From: Otatea glauca
Taxonomy: Eukaryota > Streptophyta > Magnoliopsida > Poales > Poaceae
NCBI GenBank assembly: GCA_036346275.1
Contig: CM070711.1
Location: 63,527,078-63,591,077 of the forward strand
DNA: 64,000 nt
Direction of reading: 5' to 3'
Of this stretch, positions 10,829 through 21,075 are shown one piece after another. The notes beneath the pieces are model-generated. The model was not told the origin of the DNA. It saw nothing but the letters and a program-made list of their open reading frames with translations, and searched no databases. The position numbers and the translations under genes were made by a program. The stretch's first letter is position 1, and the number at the start of each line of letters is the position of its first letter.

Positions 10829-11543
10829 TTGCCGTTTGGTGGAGAACTTATTCCAAGTTCTTGTGAAGGATCTGCCGATCGTTCGACCTTTGAGGAGGCG
10901 GTGGCGGCTACGCCATGGAGCCGTGGAGAGTACTTCAGACGCTTGAGGTTTTTATCGTCCACTTTACCGAGGAGGCACTGGTCGCTGAATGGTGTACACC
11001 GAGGATTTATTTGCAAGTTGATCATCTACGCCGGAGAACGAGGAAGCTAGCGAGCCAATCAACATCTCCGCGAGAAGATTCTCGTGCGAGGTTGCAATTC
11101 AGAGGTCGCCGACTTGCTCTTCGCCGTGTCTGCCGCGACTCTGCCGACGAGCTTCACGACTCGATGTTCGACTTCACCCAGACGTTCAAGCATGCCAAGA
11201 CGACGGATCGAGGGGAGCGAGTGTGCTCTGGCGACGCACCTTGCGAGTTCGCCCTGCCCGGAGGATCATATGAGAGAGACTACCCAGAGCCGGAGATCGT
11301 GTACGAGGCACTCTGAGTAGCGAGCAGAACTCGAGGTGACCCGTGCTTGACCATCGGGATGATCACCGAGCCGGGAGAGGCCACGAGGCGCTTGAGGACG
11401 AGCCGAGCGCGTGACTCGTAGAGTTCAGAGCCACCGAGAGTCCGAGGAGGATCCAGAGGAGCGAGTGGGAGCGGAGGGGAGTGCAGACCGTTGTTGCAGA
11501 GGACCCAGAATAGGTCATCGGGATAGGTTTGCTCCGATGCCAC
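10829..11543 (+). pseudogene. Extra ORF region between primer site and gag of Tekay element
   Basis: Overlapping frames give up to 133 codons (10915-11316, ending ...YPEPEIVYEAL). Another frame gives RGEYFRRLRFLSSTLPRRHW. No domain was recognised. It sits where the 5' untranslated region or an additional ORF of the element would be and is upstream of the first Gag-like residues at about 12037. Coding status is uncertain because the frame shifts several times. Confidence 0.35.
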
Positions 11544-12036
11544 CCACCGCCGTGTATGCGCCGGATCGCCTCACCGGTGGTGGATGAGTGAGTGTCACCT
11601 TGAGCCGTGTTGAGACTCGAGTGTGAGTCGCGTCTTTAAGTTAGCCTTTACCTTTCTAGTTGACGTTAAGGTTCGTGTTTAGTTTGCTTCTTTGTATTCT
11701 TTGAGTGTGCGTTATGTGTTGCAAAGCTTGTAGGCTTAAATAAGCACCATACCAAGTTAAATAAAGAATTGTTCATTTGGGTATAACATATCTCCCGCTT
11801 TAGAAATTCTTACTTCTCATCTATGCTACATCTACCTTTCCTAACCTAAGAGGCAATTATCGATGGTGAATACTGAGAAACAACGGTGCTTGAAGTGGAT
11901 GCGTCCAATGACAATCCCAATGATGGAGGCGACCCTCAACCACCGCCGATGGACATGCGAGAATCTGGGAGCATTCCTTGCGGCCTGAGACTCAATCGAT
12001 GCGCATAATGATGCAAAGAGATGCGAGAGATGACCA

Positions 12037-12900
12037 ATGCAAAGAAGAAACCACAACAATCCCGCAACTCGTAACAATCATGGTGGACCTCGACCTATGT
12101 CCAAGCTATCGGATTTTATGAGGACTAGGCCACCAACTTTCTCTGGAAACGTGAACCCTTTGGAAGCCGATGATTGGCTTAGGACCATTGAGAAGAAGCG
12201 CACATCACTCGGTGTGAGGGCAATGAGAAGGTGCTCTACGCCTCATCAACTTGAAGGAACCGCCGCAGAATGGTGGGAGAATTCATCGTGCCGCTCATGG
12301 AGCCCCGCAAGAGATAACACGGGAGGAGTTCACTAATGCTTTCCGCCAAGATCATGTCCCGGAGGAATGATGGATCTTAAGAAGGAGGAGTTCGAGCTTT
12401 GAAGCAAGGAGGCCAACCAAGGCGAATACCGAATAAATTCACTCAATTAGCTCGTTATGCCCCGAGGACGAGCGACGGATAAAGCTAAGCGCCTCGTTTC
12501 ATGAAGGGATGAATTCAGATGCGCAGTGGGGCCGACACCCACAATTTTCCGGATTTTCGTGAGCTGGTAAATAAGGCTTTAATCCTAGAGGACAAGCGCA
12601 AAGAGCTAGGTGAAACCGTAAGCGCTTGATGAACAATCGGGGTGGACGCCCAAACCATCTACGCTGAGGATGTCACCCGACAATTTGCTAGATTTCAACC
12701 ACCACCGGGAACAAGACATCAACCCTACACCTCGCCCGCCAATCGAATTTCGGACCCAGTAGCAAGGCAACAATGCACCGTGGGGAAATCGGCATCTGCA
12801 GTGAAGAGATGCTATACTTGCAATGAGCCGGGCACTTTTCAAATAGGTGTCCACGTAAGGAGGCATCACACCGCTCGTTTCAACACGGGAACAACACCGC
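12037..12900 (+). pseudogene. Tekay gag (capsid and zinc knuckle), broken
   Basis: A retrotransposon Gag domain is visible at 12121-12300 (RPPTFSGNVNPLEADDWLRT and LEGTAAEWWEN). A CCHC knuckle remnant at about 12811-12860 reads CYTCNEPGTFQIGVH, where the expected GH and the last Cys are disturbed. At least three frame changes separate these blocks. In the intact family Gag forms the particle shell and binds the element RNA. Confidence 0.8.
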
Positions 12901-13009
12901 TAAAGCACCAACATCGGGAGAAATCGTGCACCAAGTCGGGCCGAGCAACCCGCAATCAATCGCGTGCGTGGAAGGATCAACCACATCACCGATGGAGCTC
13001 GTGAAGCTA

Positions 13010-13330
13010 CGCACGTCGTCTTGGGTAAGTTCTGGTCAACTCGACTGCCATGCTTTGTTTGATTACGAGCTTCGCATTCGCTTGTTTCTCAAAGTTTTGC
13101 AACCAAGAATGGATTTAAAGTGGTGAATCTTAAGTGTGTGCTCTTAGTCCAAGCCCGTGATCCGAGCTTAGATCTAGCCTTGGGTGTTTGGGAGCTAAGT
13201 TGCTTATGGATGGGATAGAATTTCGCGAATCTTATCTTGATAGATGCGCAATCCTAAACGCCATCCTTGGAATGGATTGGCTGTCCAAGCATAAGGTCGT
13301 TTTAGATTGTGGCGAAGGATCGTGACCTTG
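13010..13330 (+). pseudogene. Tekay protease region, broken
   Basis: The frame at 13040-13075 reads CHALFDYELRIRLF, which corresponds to the ATALFDSGASHSF active-site region of chromovirus proteases with the DSG triad damaged. Downstream, about 13220-13290, ILGMDWLSKH fits the protease C-terminal motif. It is not functional as read. Confidence 0.7.
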
Positions 13331-13379
13331 GAAGGCCCTAGTGGCAAGAAAGTGGAGTTTCAAGCGACCGCAGCCGACG

Positions 13380-14170
13380 GGCGATTAACGGTCAACGCAG
13401 TGAAAGCCATCGGCATGGAAGATGTGCGATGAGCGAGAATACCGGATGTATTTCCGTAAGATTTGCCAGATTGCCACCGATCGTGATATCGAGTTTGTCA
13501 TCGAGTTAGCACTGTGCAGACCGATATCAAAGAGACCATATCGGATGCCTACCGACGAGTTAGTAGAAATGAAGAAGCGATTGAGGAACTGCAAGAGAAA
13601 GGTTTCATTAGACCAAGTTCATCGCCGTGGGGAGCCCCGGTTTTGTTTGTTCGCAAGAAGGATGGAAGTCTTAGAATGTGCATCGACTACCGTGCACTTA
13701 ATGAAGTAACGATCAAGAATAAGTATCCGCTGCCGTGATCGACGACTTATTTGATCGCTTAAGAGGAGCTGAGTTTTCCAAGATAGATCTTCGCTCGTGA
13801 TACCATCGCTTGAAGATCCGAGCGGAGGATGTACCTAAGACTGCGTTTTCTACGCGATATGGACATTACGAGTTCACAAATCATGTCATTCGGATTGACT
13901 AATGCCCAAAGATATTTCATGAACATGATGAATAAAGTCTTCATGGATTACTTGGACAAGTTTGTTGTAGTCTTCATAGACGATATCTTGGTTTACTCAA
14001 GACGAGGAAGAGCATGCGAACATCCGAGAATGGTTTTAGACAGTCACGAGAGCATCAACTATATGCTAAGTTTAGCAAGTGTGAATTTTGGAAGGAGAAA
14101 GTTGAATTTCTCGGTCATGTAATGACTACCAAAGGAGTCGCAGCTTGATCCCAAAGAAAGTGGACGCAGA
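13380..14170 (+). pseudogene. Tekay reverse transcriptase, broken
   Basis: The RT blocks in order are RRVSRNEEAIEELQEKGFIR, SPWGAPVLFVRKKDGSLRMC and IDYRALNEVTIKNKYPLP (13514-13738). SFGLTNAQ and YLDKFVVVFIDDILVYS follow at 13880-14000, including the FIDD catalytic aspartates. Stops and shifts occur at about 13737, 13800 and 14010. The domain would copy the element RNA to cDNA. Confidence 0.9.
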
Positions 14171-14760
14171 TGTTGCATTGGGAGCCACCGAAGTCTCATT
14201 ACTCATTCGTAGTTTTACGGAATGGCGGATATTACCGTCGGTTCATAGAAGGATTCTCGACAATTGCTAAACCCACGACGCAGCTTGTTGAAGAAAGAAA
14301 AGAAGTTTGCATGGACGCCAGATGCGAGAAAAGTTTCATGGAATTAAAGAAGCGCTTAACAACAAACCCGTATTAGTATTGCGGATGTGCGTAATGGATT
14401 TGACATTTCTCGCGATGCTTGAAGCGTGGCTTGGGATGCGTGTTAATGCAAGAAGGCAAAGTCGTTGCTTATGCGCCAAGACAATTGAGACCGCATGAAG
14501 TGAATTACCCAACGCATGATTTGGAGTTAGGCACCGTAGTGCATGCTTTAAAGATATGGCGTCATTATCTCATAGGAAATAGATGTGAGATATATACGGA
14601 CCATAAGAGTCAAATACATATTCACTCAATCGACTCAATATGAGGCGTCAAGATGGCTTGAGCTAATTAAGGATTATAATGTGGAATCCATTATCATCCC
14701 GAAAAGCCAATGTGGTGGCGGATGCCACGAGTCGAAAAAGCCATAGCGCAAATGCATTGT
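14171..14760 (+). pseudogene. Tekay connection and RNase H region, broken
   Basis: Visible blocks include NGGYYRRFIEGFSTIAKP, then KVVAYAPRQLRPHEVNYPTH and ALKIWRHYLIGNRCEIYTDH. These are diagnostic of Ty3/gypsy RNase H (PF17917/PF17919 type). The D of YTDH is present. Frames change at about 14300, 14420 and 14640. Confidence 0.88.
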
Positions 14761-14929
14761 CAATGGAGGATCAACCGAATTATGCAAGGAATTTCGAGGT
14801 TAAGATTGGAGGTCGTTCAAGAAGGGAATGATAGCTGCGCTAAGTAAAACCAACATTAGAGGATCAGATTAGAGAAGGTCAACAAGATAACGATAAAATT
14901 TCAAAAATCAAGGCTAAAAGGAAGAAGGC

Positions 14930-16070
14930 CTAGCCTTAGATTTCACTCTGGATGAGCAAGGAACCATGTTCTTTAAAAGCCGAATTTGCGTACCGGATAA
15001 AAAGGAGCTAAAGCAATTGATTCTTGAGGAGGCTCACGATTCTAAGTACTCAATTCATCCAGGAAGTGCCAAGATGTACCAGGATTTGAAGGAGAGATTC
15101 TGGTGGCCGAATATGAAGCGTGAAGTGGCTGAGCATGTTGCATTATGCGACGTATGTCAAAGAGTAAAAGCCATGCACCAAAGACCCGCTGGTCTGTTGC
15201 AGCCGTTAAAAATTCCGGAATGGAAGTGGGAAGAAATCGGAATGGATTTTATCACCGGTTTACCTAAGACTCAGAAAGGTTACGATTCCATTTGGGTTAT
15301 CGTGGATCGTCTAACCAAGGTCGCCATTTCATCCCAAGAAAGACCACTTACACCGAGATCGCTTGGCGAATTGTACATGTCAAGGATTGTATGTTTGCAT
15401 GGAGTGCCAAAGAAGATTGTGTCGATGAGGTACCCAATTTACCTCAAGGTTTTGGAATAAGTTGCATGAAGCAATGGGAACCCGCTCAATTTCAAGACAA
15501 AGATATCACCCGCATGGATGGTCGACCGAAAGAGTAAATCGATTTTAGAGGATATGTTGAGAGCTGTGCTTTAGCGTATGCCACGCCATGGGATAAATGT
15601 TTGCCATATGCGTAATCTGCCATAATAATAGTTATCAAGCTAGCCTACGATGTCACCATTCGAGGCATTGTATGGACGTGCTTGTCGACTCGCTGAATTG
15701 GAATGAAACGGAGAGCGCTTGGTGTTTGGGCCGACATTCTCGAGGAAGCCAAAGTCAAGTCGCAATGATCGAGAGAGGTTGAAGATAGCACACCAAGATG
15801 TAAAGCTACGCAGACAACCGTCGTCGAGATTTGAGTTTTGAACCGTAAGATCATGTGTATCTCGTGGTTACCCTCTTAAGGGCGTAAGAGATTTCACGTT
15901 AAAGGGAAGCTTGCACCAAGATATGTCGGTCCGCTCAAGATTCCGAGCCGTCGAGGAGAGGTAGCTTATCGCTTAGAGTTGCCTCGGTCATTGGCGAGGA
16001 GTGCATGATGTATTCCATGTATCGCAGCTTAAGAAGTGTCTCAGAGTGCCAACAGAGCAAGCTCGCTGGA
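14930..16070 (+). pseudogene. Tekay integrase, broken
   Basis: The zinc-binding HHCC domain is intact at 15024-15173 (H-x-H in EEAHDSKYSIHPG, C-x2-C in CDVCQ). The start of the catalytic core (EIGMDFITGLP) is at about 15233 and carries the first Asp. The remaining catalytic residues lie in shifted frames (15400-15600). About 250 further bases hold C-terminal fragments. The enzyme would insert cDNA into chromatin. Confidence 0.88.
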
Positions 16071-16079
16071 GGCAATAGA

Positions 16080-16262
16080 GTGCAAGAAGATTTGACTTAT
16101 AAAGAGCAACCAATGTAATTTTGATGTTGTGGAGCGCAAGACCGTAAACAAGTCTATTCGCTTTGCGAGTTCAAGGAGCAATCATTCGAAAGTGAAGCCA
16201 CCGGGGCGAGAAGAGGATTTGAAGTCGAATTCCGAACCTATTCTATAGTTAGCCCCAATCTC
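16080..16262 (+). pseudogene. Chromodomain remnant of Tekay integrase
   Basis: Across two or three frames the sequence gives RKTxNKSIRFA, VQWSNHS and EATWEREEDLK. These are the hallmark motifs of the chromovirus C-terminal chromodomain, which in the family reads histone marks to guide insertion. It is frameshifted here, followed by a purine-rich tract (TTATGGGGAGG) abutting the 3' LTR. Confidence 0.75.
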
Positions 16263-16287
16263 TGCCGAGATTCATTATGGGGAGGTT

Positions 16288-19200
16288 TGTAACATCCCAA
16301 AATTTGGCTTAATTAAGTTTTAATGTTTAAAAGTGCATTTGTGATTTTCTGAATTTATTTGGATTTTTCTGGATTTATTTGAATTTATTCCTATTTTAAG
16401 TTTATTGCTTTTTATTCAAAAGTATTTAATTCTGTGCAAAGTCAAAATAAAGTTTTGCCAAAAATATTTTATTTAAGTCCGAATGTCTCAAAGTATTTTG
16501 GGATTTTTCTTGGATTTTCTGATTGTTTTATTGCCTAAAACAAATTAAAAGAATTTCGAATTGTTTTATTTGGCAAAACTCGAAATTGCTAAACAAGATC
16601 GGGCCGAGCCCAACATCGTTCTCGCGCCGCCCGCTTGGCTTTGTATTCCAGAGGAAGTCACGTATCCGCCGGATCTTGATCGGAGGGTTGACGCTTTCCC
16701 GCTTGATGAAAACCTAGCGATCCTTAGCCGCTCGGATCAAGACGCATGGAGGACTGGATTTCGCCACGCCACGCACGCGAGTGTCCGCTCGATTCACGAC
16801 GCTGCGGACGGTCGAGACTTCGTCGTCTCGGGACTCATCGCCACACGGACTCGGACGGCCACAGACGGGATGAACTCCGCCTCGACACGATCGCCGAGGG
16901 GCTATTTAAGCCACGGACCCGCCCGATGTTGAACCATCTGCGCCGCCGTTTGCCACGCTTCGTCGCCGGTTTCGACGTGTTCTGTCGCGAGACCTCGCGG
17001 AAGTAACTCAGCGCCGCCGATAGTTCTTGTTGGATCCCGACAGCAGCAGGAGGTTCTTCGCGCGCTGAAGCGCCCAACTCACTCGTCGCGTGAACCGGAT
17101 CTGCAGCGTCACTCGCCGAAGACCGCCAAACGCCGTGGCCTTGGTCGCCGCTTCGATTCCGGTGAGATTACGCCCGTGTCTTCATCGCGGGTTTAGAAGC
17201 TTCGGCCGTCCGATCTAGCTTCTCCGGTCGAGATCGAGCCACGTGGTCTTTTCAACCTCACCCGCGCGATCGATCCGAGCGCTGATCGCACCGCCGCCGC
17301 AACCAATCGTGATCCGCCGCGTGTCGGGTTCAGCACCGCAGCGCCAGAGACCGAAGTTCATGGTGGATCGCCCGAGCCGTGGACTCGGCCTATGGACCAG
17401 GGCGCGTGTCGTGCTCCTATTGGTTCGGGCCATCGCCGACGCCATGCTTGCGCTATAATTGCGCCGCTGGAAAATATTCCGATTGGAAAATCCGTGATGA
17501 TGACGTCATCATGAGGTCACGCTGACGTCATAAACCAGTTTTTCAAGATAAAAATAAATCTGTTAAATTCGTATTTTACGATTTTCTCGATTTCATGATT
17601 TATTTCAAACTTCAAAAGGCTATATCTTTTGCATCGTAACTCGGATTTGAGTGATTCCAGTTTCTAAAAATTTGTAAAATTGAGATCTATTTAATGGTGA
17701 TTTTATTTGATTTTTGGAGATCTATTGCTCTCTGTTTTGGCATTTATTTGCTTTTCTCTTTGATGCTGCGTGAGCGTTGAATTGTGCGACGATTCGAGGA
17801 AGATCAAGCAACCCAAGAGCAAGCTTCAGATCAAGATCAGGACCTATTCCAAGGCAAGTTGTGCTTTGATCATGTTGAACCCATGTTTATAAAATTGCTA
17901 TGTTTGTTTTACAATATTGCATATATTTCAAATATACAATTGTTTCAAATTAGATTGGGTTTAGCTAAAATACCATTGATCTATACCCTACCTTGTCATT
18001 ATATGCCATGAACCATTGTCACCCTAGATTGGTTTAATATAGTTGATTAATAATTATGATCAACATTGGAGGTTAGACCGTATTAGTTGCTTAGCCATGC
18101 CACGTCATCACATGTGTCAGAATCATTGTTAATTAATTTTGATTAACGGAATATGGAATGTTGTTATGAACTTGTGTGTCATGTGGGATCACACGATGAG
18201 ATTGAGTTGTTGTGGCGAGTCATGTCACGCAACGATGTTGAATTGTTGATGGCACGTGGTGCTTGGTAATCAACTGGGTGATGATAACTTAGATTGGGGC
18301 AAGTGGCAAGGGGCGAGGAGGCCAAGGTGGGCCCGATGGGCAGATGGTATGTGGATGTCTTGCCTTGATCACACTAAGGACTTAACCTTGCAAGCCTTTG
18401 ACCTGAGTCAATCATGCAACCACATGTCTGGTATGGGCCAGCCTAGCTGAGTAATTTGCAAAGTCTTAATTTTGATACTATCGTGGTCGGTGTGAGTTCC
18501 CGGGTCAGGGTGTAATTCACATGGCGCAAGAGGGGGCCCCGATGTGGTTTACAGACCACCGTTGTTGAAACCTTAGCGGTAGTACCGATTAAGATAGAGC
18601 ATTGTAAAGGCTTTGTTATAATCTCGCCTTTGTGGTGTTTGGTTGTATCACGTGGGTAAAGTGCATAACCTCCGCAGAGTGTGAAACTATTCTGATAGCC
18701 GTGCTCATGCGATTGAGCAATGCTCGGGAATTACGCTAAGGGTTAGCTTAATTAATTGGACAACTTGGTTGGGATGGCGGAATGCCATGTGGAAGATGGA
18801 AATTTAACTTAGGATTGGAAACTTGGTTTACTTGAGAAATATCAATTTATTTATTATCGTTATTTGTTTTACATCCTTTACAATCTATATATCAGATTCG
18901 TTCATAAATGCCGCTTATTGCAAAATAGCCATGATAGCCTATCCATTGGAATAAGCCTTGCATATAGATACATGGAATTGCATTCTCGTGCACAACTTGT
19001 TGAGTGCTTTAAGTACTCACCCTTGCCAAACAACAATAATCAACAGCTTGAAGAATCTACACTGTGTTGGAAGATGAAGTCCAAGAAGACACGAGTCATT
19101 AGGGTCCGAGCCTTGTCGGTTGCCTGTGGTGACCGATGAGCTACCTACGCTTCTACTTTCACGCTTAATTATTAGCTTATATTTTCAGCCTTGCCTGCGT

Positions 19201-19384
19201 GGGCTTAATAATGTAAGTTGGTCATAAGATCATACATTTAGTTATATCAATAAATGAACTATTATTCTATTATCGTTGTGTATGATGTGATATGTACCAA
19301 TGTTAAGCTGTGTGCACTAGCGTTGATCCTGGGAATAGTGCAGTAAACACAGTGGGTTCGAATCAGTGGATTCGGGTCCTTACA
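16288..19384 (+). repeat. 3' LTR of Tekay element (3.1 kb)
   Basis: Copy of 7549-10663. It differs mostly by one- to two-base indels, many at CAG/CTG or homopolymers (for example CCAGAATG against CCGAATG near 16480, and CAGATGG against CGATGG near 18342/9623). Confidence 0.93.
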
Positions 19385-19393
19385 TCTTTGCAC

Positions 19394-19800
19394 GTGACGC
19401 TGGATTCTAAAGATAAAAATGTGACTGTTACAAGCTATGTATTGTGCTTTCACGCCGTGCTGTTGTTGATGAGAGAACGGATCTGGTACTTGCTGTGCAG
19501 ACTTGGCAAGGCAACGAAGACACAAATGTTGCTGAACTTGGTGTTGGGTTCACTCTTAGAACACACTTTTGTATGATCGCATCATATTCAAATATATGCT
19601 TGATAGTGTCGAAGACCACTTTCTCCCTATGTCCAACATCTACTCGAAGAAATACCTCTATAGGATTTATTTTTTCTTTTCTTTCTTTTCCTATTTTTTG
19701 TACAAGCGCATAATGGTTATTTATTAATGGTCAAACCCATTGATAGTCATTAGAACAAAAAATATTTTATGTTCTAAATAGTTAGCGTAACTTTGCTATA
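19394..19800 (+). repeat. Host segmental duplication, copy B right part
   Basis: This resumes the host sequence interrupted at 3597. It matches 345-830 through GCTGGATTCTAA, GTTACAAGCTAT, GAGAACGGATCTGGTAC (against GAGAAAGGAGCTGGTAC), AGGCAACG and TCGAAGAAATACCTC. One frame gives RRAVVDERTDLVLAVQTWQG followed by NEDTNVAELGVGFTLRTHF, which is protein-like and may be the last exon of the host gene started at 1443. No family is recognised. Confidence 0.55.
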
Positions 19801-20063
19801 GCCTTTTTAGAGCTCAAAAGAGATGATATGCCTAAAAGTGATGTGAACTGGGTTATGGCTAGGGGTGGAAACGACTCGAGCCGACTCGAGCCAGGCTTGG
19901 AGAAGCTCGTTTGAAAATGCAGCTCAGCTCGTTTTGGGAACGAGCTAGAAGTCTTGCTCGGCTCGGCTTGTTTCCAGGCTTGAGTCGACTCGTGGGCTCA
20001 CGAATACCTTTTCAATGTACAAGCGAACCATGTTTTCAATGTCATGAACAATACTGATAACTC

Positions 20064-20184
20064 GAATTTTTTTCTTTAATATTTATCTTTAATCTTTTTT
20101 TCAAAACTAGGCGTTAGGGTTTAGAATTTGCAAAATTAGGTGTCGGTCGCCCGTATATGGGGTGATCGCCCCATATACGGGCGA
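20064..20184 (+). repeat. Left terminal inverted repeat of MULE
   Basis: It matches the reverse complement of 28160-28269 through GAATTTTTTTC, TTTAATATTT, TTCAAAACTAGG, GGGTTTAGAA and the palindrome at its inner end. Similarity may extend another 25 bp inward. Confidence 0.9.
20147..20184. promoter_or_regulatory. 38 bp palindrome in left TIR
   Basis: The arms read TCGCCCGTATATGGGG and CCCCATATACGGGCGA around a GATC centre, with a single mismatched pair. The same palindrome is in the right TIR (28160-28197), and related ones lie before the first and third genes. It is a candidate transposase-binding or promoter element. Confidence 0.7.
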
Positions 20185-20235
20185 TATGTCCCTCGAACCA
20201 ACGGCTAGAAACGGCAGCAAATGGCGCCCGGCCAC

Positions 20236-20285
20236 CCCCTGTACGGGCGATCGCCCCATACAGGGGCGACATGCACCTTTATATG
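20236..20285 (+). promoter_or_regulatory. Second palindrome and TATA box before transposase gene
   Basis: A near-perfect palindrome, CCCCTGTACGGGCGATC and its complement, occupies 20236-20266. CTTTATATGCC (TATA box) follows at 20277. A GAGA-rich leader (20325-20385) and a GTAAAT donor at about 20393 then suggest a 5' untranslated exon. Confidence 0.6.
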
Positions 20286-20392
20286 CCCCTCGGCGCAAAG
20301 AGTAGCCGAACCCAGCAGCTGAGCGCAGGGAGAAAGAGAGGAGGAGAAGAAGAGAAGAGAAGAAAAGAAGAGAAGGGGAAGCCGAAAAATTT

Positions 20393-21075
20393 AGGTAAAT
20401 TTCAGATTTTTATTGTAGAGTTAGCTTTATGAATTTTTTGTAGAGGTAAATGTAGGAAATTTTTTTATAGGTTATGTAGTATTTAGAAATTTAATGTAGC
20501 ATTTAATATTTACGAATTTGTTGTAGTATTTAGAAATTTTAGGATTATGTAGTGTTTACAAATTTAGGATTGTATAGTGTTTAGAAATTTAATATAGCAG
20601 TTAATATTCAGAAATTTAATGTAGTATGTAGTATCTAGTATTTAGAAATTTAATGTAGTATTTCAATATGTGCAAATTTAGTGTATTATTTAGTATGTAG
20701 AAATTTAATATAGTAGAAATATTAATTTAGTAGGGTTGTGTATTAGTAATTTTATTATGTAAATAATGTATTAGGCAATATATACAAATGTAATATGGTA
20801 TAAATTTAATTTAGTAGGGTTGTGTATTACTAATTTTATTATGTAAATAATGTATTAGGCAATATATACAAATGTAATATGGTATAAATTTAATTTAGTA
20901 GGGTTGTGTATTACTAATTTTATTATATAAATCATGTATTAGGCAATATATACAAATGTAATGTAGTAGAAATTTAATATTAGGACGTATGGTAGGCTAG
21001 TCTAATTTTGTAGTACGATCAATGTACGTTTTGTATATCTATTTTAGAGTAATATTTTCCGTCGAACGTTGCAGC
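20393..21075 (+). other. AT-rich 5' intron of MULE transposase gene
   Basis: It begins TTTAGGTAAATTTC after a purine-rich leader and ends TCGAACGTTGCAG just before the start codon. It holds an 84 bp tandem repeat and scattered shorter copies of TTTAGAAATTTAATGTAGTA. A leader intron of this size is common in plant transposase genes. Confidence 0.55.
20722..20975 (+). repeat. 84 bp tandem repeat, about 3 copies
   Basis: Copies are anchored at TAGGGTTGTG positions 20731, 20815 and 20899, exactly 84 bp apart. Each contains TTTTATTAT(G/A)TAAAT and TTAGGCAATATATACAAATG. The sequence differs very little between copies, so the amplification is recent. Confidence 0.9.

Larger units (their letters stand above)
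7549..19384 (+). mobile_element. Tekay/Del-type chromovirus (Ty3/gypsy), full-length but decayed
   Basis: Two LTRs of about 3.1 kb (7549-10663 and 16288-19384) start TGTAACATCCC and end CCTTACA. The perfect target duplication TCTTT is at 7544-7548 and 19385-19389. The internal order is primer-binding site, extra ORF, gag with zinc knuckle, protease, RT, RNase H, integrase and chromodomain, which is the chromovirus order. Very long LTRs with this start and a Met-tRNA-type primer site fit the Tekay (Del) clade. All domains are broken by small indels and stops, so it is not autonomous as read. It lies inside the LINE fragment. Confidence 0.93.
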
